DNA of 64,000 bases from an uncultured Halobacteriovorax sp. (lineage in GTDB: Bacteria; Bdellovibrionota; Bacteriovoracia; Bacteriovoracales; Bacteriovoracaceae): positions 248,001-312,000 of the forward strand of contig CAJXVS010000007.1 in assembly GCA_913061265.1 (NCBI GenBank), given 5' to 3'. Shown here in pieces: positions 27,129 to 35,046 of this stretch. A program made the position numbers and the translations under genes. Within the stretch, counting starts at the first letter, position 1. The number at the start of each line of letters is the position of its first letter. The notes under the pieces are model-generated. The model searched no databases, was not told the origin of the DNA, and worked only from the letters and a program-made list of their open reading frames with translations.

Positions 27129-28517
27129 CTAAAGAAACAATAATTTATGGTGGAGAACTATTTGAGGTCTAAGCTTTAGGCTTGATTTTAGTGAACCTTT
27201 ATTTATCTTCTTTAAGACTCTTTTAAGTTTCTTTCTCTTTGAGCGAATCTTTTGAGCACTCCAGGTATCAAAGGCACTAGCCTTTAGATCTTCGATACAT
27301 TCACTTGTTACACAAGTCTTATAAAGAGAAAGGGGAAGCGTTGTTATTTGATAGATTTCATCATAGCTAGGTCTTTCTCTATATTCAGGAAGAGAGTTCG
27401 CCAGAGTTGAGATGACTTCTTTTGGAAGTGGGCTAATGGCGTCGAGAACCTGCATCTTCTCTAAAAGGTTCATACCATTCAAGATCAATTCATTAGCGTT
27501 AGAGGGCCAGAGCTCTAGGTTTAAAAGAGAGTCGACTCCTTCTTTCTTGTCTATTGATAAAATAGTGCGAAGCTTGTCTTTAAGTCCCTTTAAGCTAGGG
27601 ATTGAAACAGAAGGCAACGGGTTTAAAAGAGATTTTTCAAAGTAGACAGGCATCTTCACGGGGATTCTTCCAGCAAAGAGAAGACTTCCTCTATTGGGAA
27701 ATTTTGAATTCTTAAGAAGCTTAACTAAAGCGCCAGAACAGTTATTGCTAAAAAATTTGTACTTTCCAAAAGACTTAGTATCGGCCAGTTTTAGATCGAC
27801 TGGGATAACTTTCTTTATGATCTTCTTGCCTTCAACTTCTTGAATGATATTCCAAGCATAGATCATTCTTCTGTCGGCGCTAAAAATAGGAATCAATTGT
27901 CCCTGTTTATCTCCAAGAAGGTTCTTCGCTACTTTAGAAGCTTCCCTACGCGCCTTCTCTACTTGTTTCTTATCAAGCTCTAGTTGAAGATCTTGAAGCT
28001 CATTCCATTGCTCTATCAATTTTTGGACTAAATCTGATCTCATCTCTCTAGTCGAAGGAATGATATGCCTCTCTAATGAGCGCTCATCATTTTTAACATA
28101 ATCTTTGTTAAACATTCTAAAGGTTTTTAAGAGTGGATAAACCGGATAGCCTCCAAAGATTCCTCTTCTGCTACTTAGCTCTGGTCCATCAAGGTCGGCA
28201 ACAAAGCTTAAGACAATATCGTCACTAGCATTTCCATTATTATCAACAAAACGAAGAAGGGTATGACCAAAGCGGCTCTCCATTCTTGTTTTACCTGAGG
28301 CCGCTACTATAAGTTCAAGACCTTTGATTTGATTTTTTTCTAATCTTCGAACAAGCCTTGATAAGATCTTTTCATTGTTTTGAACTATGTCTTGCTGGCG
28401 CTCTATGAAAAAGATAATGCTGGCCTGATCTTCTTTAGAGAGAAGAGCCTCATCAGCATATGCGCTGAGTTGCCAAAAGCTTAATAGAATATAGAGAAAG
28501 ACTCTGTAAGCGTGCAT
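27129..28517 (-). CDS. Exported DUF4105 (Lnb N-terminal periplasmic domain) protein
   Basis: 462 residues with a signal peptide (VFLYILLSFWQLSAYADE). The DUF4105 core runs over residues 60-300: an SGKTRMESRFGHTLLRF segment (His in FGH) and KYKFFSNNCSGALVKLLK, containing the family's Cys in NNC. The fold is related to papain-like/NlpC lipid-acting hydrolases, and the domain is found in the lipoprotein N-acyltransferase Lnb, where it acts on lipoprotein acyl chains. The remaining 150 residues form a basic helical tail. Substrate here is unknown. Transcribed alone, convergent with the helical protein gene. Confidence 0.75.
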   Translation of the reverse strand: MHAYRVFLYILLSFWQLSAYADEALLSKEDQASIIFFIERQQDIVQNNEKILSRLVRRLEKNQIKGLELIVAASGKTRMESRFGHTLLRFVDNNGNASDDIVLSFVADLDGPELSSRRGIFGGYPVYPLLKTFRMFNKDYVKNDERSLERHIIPSTREMRSDLVQKLIEQWNELQDLQLELDKKQVEKARREASKVAKNLLGDKQGQLIPIFSADRRMIYAWNIIQEVEGKKIIKKVIPVDLKLADTKSFGKYKFFSNNCSGALVKLLKNSKFPNRGSLLFAGRIPVKMPVYFEKSLLNPLPSVSIPSLKGLKDKLRTILSIDKKEGVDSLLNLELWPSNANELILNGMNLLEKMQVLDAISPLPKEVISTLANSLPEYRERPSYDEIYQITTLPLSLYKTCVTSECIEDLKASAFDTWSAQKIRSKRKKLKRVLKKINKGSLKSSLKLRPQIVLHHKLLFL

Positions 28518-28611
28518 CTAGTTTCCTGTTGTTATGTGCACTGCTTCTATCAGCGATTCAGGTTTCGGGGAAGTGAGGTGGTAGAAATGATAAGGTCTAA
28601 GTAGCTGATTT

Positions 28612-29586
28612 TTAGAAGGGAAGTAGGGTTTCTGCTCTTACTTGGCCTTTAAAGCCTAGGTTTGAGCCATGAAGATCTTCAGCCTTTATAACCCTCTCAT
28701 AGAGGTCTAGGTATTTCTTAGTATGATCCGCGATTGAAAACTGGCTTTCGGCGTAGGTCCTAATGACAAAGGGATCAAAATCTCTCGTTGGGCCATTACT
28801 TATTAACGAAGCGAACTCCTTATAGTTTTTGCAAGTAACACCGGCTTCATCGCTTATAAGTTCTTTTAAGCTACCGTAGCTAGATCCAATGACAGGAAGC
28901 CCTAGTGACATGGCTTCAATGATAGCGATTCCAAAAGGCTCTTCCCATCTAACAGGAAAGAGTAAGGCATCCGCTTTCTTTAAGATCTCAAGCTTCTTCT
29001 CTCCACCCAATATTCCATGAGAGTGAATGCGAGGCCAAGGTATCAGGCTTTTCCCGCCAATAATATCAAGGTCCTTTTTTCCTGAACGGCAGGCCTTGAT
29101 ACAATGCTTAAGATTCTTAACCCGCCAAGAGGCTTTGGCCAAAAAGACAAAGCGGTCCCAACTTAATTTTTTCTTATCATCAAAAGGGTATTCACTAAAA
29201 TCAAGAGCATTGTGAATATAGACTTCACCCCCATGAATCTCAGCATGTCTTTTAGAGACAAAGACCGAGTTCTTATTGAGGACTTCACCAATCTGTCCAT
29301 TGCCATGAACAGTAGAAATAGTGGGAAGACCACTTCGAACTTGATGATTATAGGGAAGGTGAGCGACGTCAGTATCGGTAGGAATCAACTTTTCCCAATC
29401 AAGATTTGCCTTTGCATAGGGGATAAGTTCAATTCCATACTCGGCCACTTCTGAATCCGGGTGACCGATGAGCACAACTTTATGTCCAAGCCTTGCTAAT
29501 TCTCGCATATGCCAGAAAACAATTCTTTCTATTCCACCATAGGTCTTAACAGGAAGTGGAGCACTTGAGTGGAAGACAATCTTCAC
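28612..29586 (-). CDS. Glycosyltransferase family 4 (GT-B fold)
   Basis: 324 residues. The N-terminal Rossmann half starts MKIVFHSSAPLPVKTYGGIERIVFWHMRELARLGHKV, and the C-terminal nucleotide-sugar half has DALLFPVRWEEPFGIAIIEAMSLGLPVIGSS, the GT4 E-x7-E motif region. It probably adds a sugar to LPS core or surface polysaccharide. ATG overlaps the preceding GT2 gene by four bases, so the two are coupled. Confidence 0.85.
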   Translation of the reverse strand: MKIVFHSSAPLPVKTYGGIERIVFWHMRELARLGHKVVLIGHPDSEVAEYGIELIPYAKANLDWEKLIPTDTDVAHLPYNHQVRSGLPTISTVHGNGQIGEVLNKNSVFVSKRHAEIHGGEVYIHNALDFSEYPFDDKKKLSWDRFVFLAKASWRVKNLKHCIKACRSGKKDLDIIGGKSLIPWPRIHSHGILGGEKKLEILKKADALLFPVRWEEPFGIAIIEAMSLGLPVIGSSYGSLKELISDEAGVTCKNYKEFASLISNGPTRDFDPFVIRTYAESQFSIADHTKKYLDLYERVIKAEDLHGSNLGFKGQVRAETLLPF

Positions 29587-30356
29587 TCGATGGCCTTATT
29601 ATTTTGAAGCTCTTTAATCTTTGCGTATTTTAAAAAAGCGCTTAAGGCATTTATTGAACAGATGATAAGACCATAGCGGCCATCAAGAAATCCTCTCTTA
29701 AAGAAATAGTCTCTAAGAAACTTTAAGACACCTCGAGAAGTAGGCTTTAAAAGTGAGCTTCTTTTTCCTCTATTAAAAGCCTCTTTTGCTGCAATGGTTG
29801 TAAATTTATTTGTTTGATCAATATGAGAGCTGATGGAGTCATAGCTATAGTGAAGAATATTTCCTTCAAGATAAGTTTGCTTCGTGCCTTCATTCATTTG
29901 AATAATGTCATGAGGATTACTACCTCCCCATTTTCCGACTCTTTTATCTAAGAGCCTAAGCTTCTTATCTGGGTACCAGCCACAGTGGCGGATCCATTGG
30001 CCGCAGTAGTTTGTCAGCCTATTAAAATAATAGCCTTCACCACTCCAGTTCTCTTTAGCCTTTAGGATATTTTGTTTAAGAACCTCATCTAAGCACTCAT
30101 CAGCATCAAGGGAGAGTACATAATCATGTTCAGCTTGCTCGAGGGCGAAGTTCTTTTGTTCTATATGACCTTGAAAAGTATTTTCAATAAACTTAACACC
30201 AAGATCCATGCAGATCGATTTTGTCTCATCAGTAGAGAAGGAATCAACCACAAGGATCTCATCAGCAAGCCCTTCTACAGAGGCAATGCAACGAGCTATG
30301 TTTTTCGCTTCATTGAACGTTATAATTGTGACTGAAATCTTTACCATCGAGGACAC
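29583..30356 (-). CDS. Glycosyltransferase family 2, LPS-core type (WaaE/KdtX-like)
   Basis: 257 residues (248-254 depending on which start is used; a GTG at 30356 or ATG at 30347, the former with AAGGA close by). It begins ISVTIITFNEAKNIARCIASV, then LVVDSFSTDET and LSLDADECLDE (the DxD-like metal site), followed by WSGEGYYFNRLTNYCGQWIRHCGWYPD, a stretch typical of WaaE-type beta-1,4-glucosyltransferases that act on the heptose region of LPS core. It opens a two-gene unit with the GT4. Confidence 0.8.
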   Translation of the reverse strand: MSSMVKISVTIITFNEAKNIARCIASVEGLADEILVVDSFSTDETKSICMDLGVKFIENTFQGHIEQKNFALEQAEHDYVLSLDADECLDEVLKQNILKAKENWSGEGYYFNRLTNYCGQWIRHCGWYPDKKLRLLDKRVGKWGGSNPHDIIQMNEGTKQTYLEGNILHYSYDSISSHIDQTNKFTTIAAKEAFNRGKRSSLLKPTSRGVLKFLRDYFFKRGFLDGRYGLIICSINALSAFLKYAKIKELQNNKAIE

Positions 30357-30383
30357 GATTCCTTCGAGAAATTAATTACTTAT

Positions 30384-31391
30384 ATGACTTCAATATCACC
30401 AAATAAAATTCTCATTGTCAAAAATAGGGCCATGGGGGACTCCGTTATGGGGCTTTCCACTGTTAGTTATATAAAAAGCCTCTTTCCTGACTCAGTCATC
30501 TATTATGCTATCCCTGCTTGGGTAGCCCCGCTCTTTGAGAACATAGAGACTGACGCAGATGAGATTATTCCTTTAAAACTAAAAGGCTTCTCTGATTGGT
30601 GGCATCTTAGAAAGCAGATTTTAGAGATTGCTCCAGATATTATCTATGAAATGCATTTATCAGGAAGAACTGAGAAATTCTTTAGCCTCTATAAAAAACT
30701 TTATAAGACCCCTTATTATTTTCATAACCATCACTTAAAAAGCGGTGGGGAAGTTTTTGATCAAGGTGTTATTAAGGCGCTTATTCAGCGCGACTTAGAT
30801 GGTGCCTGGTCTTTTCTAGGAGATGGCGGCAAGAAGCCATCTTATTTAAATTTTTCACCAAAGATGAAGATGGAAGCCCATTCAAAAGATCAAGTGATCC
30901 TTGGGATAGTGGCCACAAGAGAAACAAAGAAATGGCCTCTTAGTTATTATGCAAAGCTCTGCCATAAGATTTTTTTAGACTCACCCTCTACGAAGATCCT
31001 TATTCCGCTTTCAAATAGTGAAGAAGATTTAAAGGCAGAGATAGAGCTTAAAAAAGAAGGACTGCCAAAGACGGTAGAGTTCTTAAGGAGCTCTCTTAAT
31101 GAGCTTCCTAAGAATTTGAATGGCTCTAAGTTATATATCGGAAATGATACCGGCCTAAAACATATTGCTGTTGCTCTAGGTATAAAGACTTGTACTTTCT
31201 TTGGGCCAGAGCCCCCAAATGAATGGCATCCTTACGACGAGAGTGAGCATCCTTATTTCTATATTCCAAACCTAGAGTGTAGAACAAGAGAGGCTCACTA
31301 CTGTGGTCTTCATCACTGTGAGAGTATGATCTGTTTGAATCAAATCCTCCCTGAAGAAGTCATTCAGTCTCTTCAAGAGAATCTTAAATGA
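30384..31391 (+). CDS. Glycosyltransferase family 9 (heptosyltransferase-like)
   Basis: 335 residues. NRAMGDSVMGLSTVSYIKSLFPDS is the N-terminal GT9 signature (compare 'GD.i.a.p.l..lk..fP'), and YIGNDTGLKHIAVALGIKTCTFFGPEPP is the ADP-heptose binding signature (D-T/S-G..H.A.a.g.p...lFg). Belongs to LPS inner-core synthesis together with the two divergent glycosyltransferases. It overlaps the next gene by ATGA. Confidence 0.85.
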   Translation: MTSISPNKILIVKNRAMGDSVMGLSTVSYIKSLFPDSVIYYAIPAWVAPLFENIETDADEIIPLKLKGFSDWWHLRKQILEIAPDIIYEMHLSGRTEKFFSLYKKLYKTPYYFHNHHLKSGGEVFDQGVIKALIQRDLDGAWSFLGDGGKKPSYLNFSPKMKMEAHSKDQVILGIVATRETKKWPLSYYAKLCHKIFLDSPSTKILIPLSNSEEDLKAEIELKKEGLPKTVEFLRSSLNELPKNLNGSKLYIGNDTGLKHIAVALGIKTCTFFGPEPPNEWHPYDESEHPYFYIPNLECRTREAHYCGLHHCESMICLNQILPEEVIQSLQENLK

Positions 31392-32251
31392 AGATTTTAG
31401 GCGATACACTGAACCTAAAAGAATGCCCTCAAGTTAATTCCATCCTCATGAGTGACCCTAAGTACTATACAGTCTCGTACGCCATTAATAATCATATGAT
31501 CGACGAATTTGGAGAGCTCAACCAAGTCAACCCGATGAAGGCCTTACAAGAATGGCTCTCATTAAAAAGGTGTTTTGAGAAGATTGGCTATCCGGTTAAA
31601 ACTATTCCTCCAGTCTCTGGTCTTCCTGATTTAGTCTTTTCGGCTAACCAAAGCTTTCCTCTTCCTGATGGGAGAGTTGTCCTATCAAAGATGAGGTCAG
31701 AGGAGCGCGCCCCTGAAGTTAAGGTCTTTAAGTCTTGGTATGAAGGGCAGGGGATCAATGAGTTCATCGAGATGGAATCATACTTTGAAAGCATGGGGGA
31801 TATTCTTTGGCACCCGGGGAGCATGCTTCTATGGGGAGGGCATGGTTTTAGAACTGAAGAAGCCGCTCTTGAAGAATTATTCAATAAAACCAATATTCCT
31901 ATCATTCCATTAAAACTTATCAATGAAAGCTTTTATCATCTCGATACATGCTTCTCTCTTTTAGATTCTAAGACATTGGCCTACTACCCCGGTGCTTTTG
32001 AAGAAGAGACTAATGCTTTTTTAGAAAAATGGTTTGAGAGAACAATCATCTTAGAAGAGGAAGAGGCCTTAAAGAACTTTGCTGGAAATTGCTATTGTCC
32101 TGATGGTAAGAATGTATTACTACACCCAGGATCTACCAAGTTTGATATCAAGCTTTTGAAACTTGGCTTTAAAATTCACCATATAAGAACTGGTGAGTTC
32201 ATAAAAGGAGGCGGCTCCGTTTTTTGTATGAAGCTGCCTTTATTTCTTTGA
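31388..32251 (+). CDS. Dimethylarginine dimethylaminohydrolase-like (amidinotransferase superfamily)
   Basis: 287 residues. Substrate and catalytic positions of the guanidino-modifying fold can be traced: LPDLVFSANQSF (the N-terminal aspartate region), NESFYHLDTCFSLL with catalytic His184, and GGGSVFCMKLPL with nucleophilic Cys280. This pattern is that of DDAH, but relatives hydrolyse other guanidines. It is odd to find it translationally coupled (ATGA overlap) to a heptosyltransferase gene. Its last 12 bases overlap the convergent RHH gene. Confidence 0.75.
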   Translation: MKILGDTLNLKECPQVNSILMSDPKYYTVSYAINNHMIDEFGELNQVNPMKALQEWLSLKRCFEKIGYPVKTIPPVSGLPDLVFSANQSFPLPDGRVVLSKMRSEERAPEVKVFKSWYEGQGINEFIEMESYFESMGDILWHPGSMLLWGGHGFRTEEAALEELFNKTNIPIIPLKLINESFYHLDTCFSLLDSKTLAYYPGAFEEETNAFLEKWFERTIILEEEEALKNFAGNCYCPDGKNVLLHPGSTKFDIKLLKLGFKIHHIRTGEFIKGGGSVFCMKLPLFL

Positions 32252-32542
32252 AAGTTCCTTTTCTAGGTTTTGCATATTCTTAATCTTATCTCTCAAAAGC
32301 AGTTTCAAAGAGTCTTTAAGATAGACCTCGAGGTCTTCGTCGTTACTCCCCGTATTTGAGATGATCATATCGTAGAGCTCTCTGGTTTCCTGAGTCACAC
32401 TAAGAGTAATCTTAAAGTCGCTCAAGTAATCGTCGATTAAATCTCTAATAAGGCCGGAGAGGTTTAGACCACTTTCATGAACTTGCTGATACTGATCTTC
32501 TCTCAACATCAAACTGATTCTTTTTAAATTCTTTTGGCTCAT
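32240..32542 (-). CDS. Ribbon-helix-helix (CopG/MetJ-like) DNA-binding protein, orphan
   Basis: 100 residues. KRISLMLREDQYQQVHESGLNLSGLIRDLIDDYL has the ribbon followed by the N-terminal helices of an RHH domain, with Ser at the turn as in CopG and antitoxins (one stretch under 20 residues quoted per motif here: KRISLMLREDQYQQVHE and NLSGLIRDLIDDYL). No toxin gene is next to it. The rest is acidic-basic helices that could dimerise. It is divergent from the PspC operon, with its start about 160 bases from that operon, so it may regulate it. Confidence 0.65.
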   Translation of the reverse strand: MSQKNLKRISLMLREDQYQQVHESGLNLSGLIRDLIDDYLSDFKITLSVTQETRELYDMIISNTGSNDEDLEVYLKDSLKLLLRDKIKNMQNLEKELSKK

Positions 32543-32647
32543 GGTAACTCCTTGAAAATTCGTAGATCGTTTGTTTATTCTACAGACTCATCGGACATAT
32601 AACAACGTATAATTATTAAAAATACATATTTTTGTCTATTTTTATGC

Positions 32648-32675
32648 TTGAGTATGTATAGATATGGTATATTAT
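32648..32675 (+). promoter_or_regulatory. Putative sigma-70 promoter of the psp operon
   Basis: TTGAGT at 32648-32653, a 16-base spacer, then TATTAT at 32670-32675, about 29 bases ahead of the first ATG at 32704. AGAGGAG supplies the ribosome-binding site. No sigma-54 (-24/-12) signal is obvious, unlike the pspA promoter of E. coli. Confidence 0.4.
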
Positions 32676-32703
32676 ATAAAAAATCATAAAGAGGAGTATA
32701 GAA

Positions 32704-33096
32704 ATGGTTGTTGAAGTTAATAGTATTGATAAAAGATGGGTCCGCTCTAGTGATGGAGTTGTCTTTGGAGTCTTCGAAGGACTCGGTGAAAGGTTTGATG
32801 TTGAACCTAATCTCTTAAGAGCCGTTTGGTTTTTAAGTTTGTTCTTGTTTGGCACAGGTTTCTTTCTCTATATCTTAATGAGCTTAGTTCTTCCTAGGGA
32901 AGATAAGTTAGAGAGCTACGAAACCGCTAAAGGGCTTGGCCTTTGTTTAAAGATCTCTAGAACATATGGAGTTGATCTTGGACTCGTAAGACTTATTACT
33001 GTGATGAGCTTCTTGGCCTCTTTCGGGATTACCCTGGTTGCTTACGTCGCGATATCAATTTTTTTTCCAGATCACAAAGAAAGAATCTATTTCTAA
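32704..33096 (+). CDS. Tandem PspC-domain membrane protein
   Basis: 130 residues with two PspC-like units: WVRSSDGVVFGVFEGLGERF followed by a hydrophobic segment (AVWFLSLFLFGTGFFLYILMS), then KGLGLCLKISRTYGVDLGLVRLI and a second hydrophobic segment (VMSFLASFGITLVAYVAIS). PspC proteins sense envelope stress at the inner membrane and partner with PspA/PspB. A preceding AGAGGAG makes this start firm. First gene of the three-gene psp operon. Confidence 0.85.
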   Translation: MVVEVNSIDKRWVRSSDGVVFGVFEGLGERFDVEPNLLRAVWFLSLFLFGTGFFLYILMSLVLPREDKLESYETAKGLGLCLKISRTYGVDLGLVRLITVMSFLASFGITLVAYVAISIFFPDHKERIYF

Positions 33097-33108
33097 TAGG
33101 AGGATAGT

Positions 33109-33825
33109 ATGAAGTTTATTTTAAGAATTAAGAATTTAGTATCTAGTTTTTTTGAAGACCTTATCTCTTCAAAAGAAACTCAAAACCCAAGACTCCTTAT
33201 TGAGTCAACTCTTAGAGAGTATGCAAAGAAGCAGGCGATGACGAGAAAGTCTTTAACAAGCCTCGTCTTTTATAAAAAACAGTTAGAAGAAAAACTTAAG
33301 AAGGCAGAAGGTCTAACTAGGTTCTATCAAGAAAAAGTTGAATCACTCGCAAGAGAGAATAAAGACCAAGAGGCCTTAACTCTTATGGAAAAGATGGAGT
33401 CTTTACAAGAAGAGAAGACTTTTATTCAAGGTCAAAAGGATAAATTAATTCTAGATGTCGACTCAGCCAAGAAGATGGAAAATGAATTAAAAGTTAAGAT
33501 GGTCTTAGCGAGAGAAAAGATGGAAGTCTTATCTGGTAGGGTAGAGGCGTTAAAGCTAAGAAAGAACCTAAAAGAAAGCCTTGATAGCATTTCCGCAGGA
33601 ACCAAGAATTTTAGTGCTGATTCAAAGATTCAAAAACTTGAGAAGGAAGTCTTTAAACTTGAATTAGAAAACACAGACTTTGCCGAAAGCGCTGATCTTG
33701 ATTCTGAATATGAGCAATGGTCCCTTTCTAAGAACCGTGAGGACTTAAACAAAAAGCTTGTGGCCCTAAAAGAAAGATTGGTAAAGCCAGTTGAAATTAA
33801 AAAGATAGACTATATCTGTACTTGA
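33109..33825 (+). CDS. pspA: PspA/IM30 family protein
   Basis: 238 residues, almost wholly coiled coil. It opens with an amphipathic helix (MKFILRIKNLVSSFFEDLISS) used by PspA for membrane binding, followed by four long helices rich in Glu, Lys and Leu (EESLxxK spacing). PspA/IM30 proteins form ESCRT-III-like rods that repair damaged membranes. TAGGAGGATAG precedes the ATG. It is the middle gene of the operon. Confidence 0.8.
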   Translation: MKFILRIKNLVSSFFEDLISSKETQNPRLLIESTLREYAKKQAMTRKSLTSLVFYKKQLEEKLKKAEGLTRFYQEKVESLARENKDQEALTLMEKMESLQEEKTFIQGQKDKLILDVDSAKKMENELKVKMVLAREKMEVLSGRVEALKLRKNLKESLDSISAGTKNFSADSKIQKLEKEVFKLELENTDFAESADLDSEYEQWSLSKNREDLNKKLVALKERLVKPVEIKKIDYICT

Positions 33826-33841
33826 TACTTAGGGGGAGAAA

Positions 33842-34321
33842 ATGAAAAAAGAAAAGAATAAATTAATAAGCTTATTTTTGCTTTCAATCTTTTGTTTAAT
33901 CTTAAACTTTAAGGTTGGAGTTTTTGTCTTTGGCGTTATCTTTTTAATTAAGGCCTCTAGGTACTGGCAAGATCCAAACCGGCAGTTAAAAGAGAGGATT
34001 CTTAGTGATGCAAAATATTGGAATACTAAGATTCCTGAGTCTTACTTTGTAAAAAAGAAGCTTTTTGAGCTCTATAGGAAGATTGCTAAAAAGGAGAGAA
34101 GGGAGCCTATGTTTATTAGTTCTTTCTCAGTCATCCTTGATGAGTTTTGGCAGCAAGCGGACTTATTTGATAGCGAAAAAGAGTGGATTGAAAGCATCAG
34201 CTATATGGATAGAAATATCCCAAGGGACTCCTTTCAAAGAGCCGGCCTTAGTGATGCCTTAAGTGATTTTCAGAACTTAAACTTTCATTTAGAGAAAGCG
34301 ACTGTTGAGGTACGGAAATAG
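33842..34321 (+). CDS. Small membrane protein of the psp operon, unknown function
   Basis: 159 residues with one long hydrophobic hairpin-like segment at residues 9-35 (LISLFLLSIFCLILNFKVGVFVFGVIFLI) followed by a basic, amphipathic cytosolic part. No known domain. GGGGGAG precedes the ATG by four bases and it is 16 bases after pspA, so it is co-transcribed. Its position replaces the usual PspB or PspD-type genes, and it may tie PspA to the membrane; inferred only from context. Confidence 0.6.
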   Translation: MKKEKNKLISLFLLSIFCLILNFKVGVFVFGVIFLIKASRYWQDPNRQLKERILSDAKYWNTKIPESYFVKKKLFELYRKIAKKERREPMFISSFSVILDEFWQQADLFDSEKEWIESISYMDRNIPRDSFQRAGLSDALSDFQNLNFHLEKATVEVRK

Positions 34322-34333
34322 AATAACGGGAAG

Positions 34334-34364
34334 TTTTGCCCCTTTTGTCGACGGAGGGGCAAAA
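34334..34364 (+). terminator. Hairpin after the psp operon
   Basis: A 10-bp stem TTTTGCCCCT / AGGGGCAAAA with an 11-base loop sits 12 bases after the stop. No T tract follows (a small palindrome GCTTCGAAGC does), so termination strength is unclear. Confidence 0.45.
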
Positions 34365-34384
34365 GCTTCGAAGCAGCATGAATA

Positions 34385-34413
34385 AAGCCGAAGAGAGATT
34401 ATCTCGGAGGCTT
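34385..34413 (+). promoter_or_regulatory. Hairpin overlapping the ribosome-binding site of the lipoprotein gene
   Basis: AAGCC (34385-34389) pairs with GGCTT (34409-34413) and GAGA with TCTC, so the ribosome-binding site CGGAGG (34405-34410) lies in the 3' strand of the hairpin, just before the ATG at 34415. Such folds can reduce translation. Confidence 0.35.
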
Positions 34414-34414
34414 A

Positions 34415-35014
34415 ATGAAATACTTAGTAATGATATTATCTGCTTTTCTTCTTTCTTGTGTAGGAGATGGCGGTGGTCAAAACCCGGTTATTCCAGGGCT
34501 TGATGGTCCACATGTCAACATTACAAGTAGTCATGTTCTTGTTTCTACGGTTTTCAAAGACCTTCGTCTAGCTGGAGGTCTACGCTACCCACTTCCTAAA
34601 TTAAGAGATTCTTATGTTGAACTAGGTCCAGATCTACAGTCTGATGGAGTGTTACTCTCTTTTTCTTTCTCAATCGAAGATATTCTAGGAAGAGAGATTG
34701 GCGAAATGGAAATGATGGCCCTTCCTGGAGGAAGAGCTATCCCTGATGTTCCAGGTGGAAGAATGCCTGGAGTAGCTTTTACCGTACAAAGTTTTACTAA
34801 TATGGTCTTCTATTTGAGTGATACTCATATGGCGATCTACTTTCCTTGGAATAATACAATTCCTAATATGGGTTTTGACTACTTTGTTGGGGATAAGAAG
34901 AAGGGGCGCTTTCACTTTATATCCCCTGATATCTTCGCTAAGAATGCTGGGTATTTTCTCCTTTTAGACCTTGATAAGAGGACTAAGAAGAAACTTAAAA
35001 GACTCTTAAAGTAG
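34415..35014 (+). CDS. Lipoprotein, unknown function, adjacent to a TPR/barrel protein
   Basis: 199 residues with lipobox LLSC (Cys15) after a 14-residue signal peptide (MKYLVMILSAFLL). Residues 16-30 are Gly-rich (VGDGGGQNPVIPGLDG), as in surface-exposed lipoprotein linkers. The rest is beta-rich with no Cys. No recognised family. It is 32 bases upstream of the TPR/barrel gene and so may be its cargo or partner. Confidence 0.6.
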   Translation: MKYLVMILSAFLLSCVGDGGGQNPVIPGLDGPHVNITSSHVLVSTVFKDLRLAGGLRYPLPKLRDSYVELGPDLQSDGVLLSFSFSIEDILGREIGEMEMMALPGGRAIPDVPGGRMPGVAFTVQSFTNMVFYLSDTHMAIYFPWNNTIPNMGFDYFVGDKKKGRFHFISPDIFAKNAGYFLLLDLDKRTKKKLKRLLK

Positions 35015-35046
35015 GCATTTGAGCTTCACTCGTTTACACTTTTTAA

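Noticed and set aside
32616-32855. 79-codon minus-strand frame with a hydrophobic end
   Set aside because: It covers the psp promoter and the start of the PspC gene in antisense; its hydrophobic end comes from AT-rich promoter DNA.
34365-34374. Ten-base palindrome GCTTCGAAGC after the psp hairpin
   Set aside because: Too short and no second copy recognised, so no regulatory meaning can be supported.
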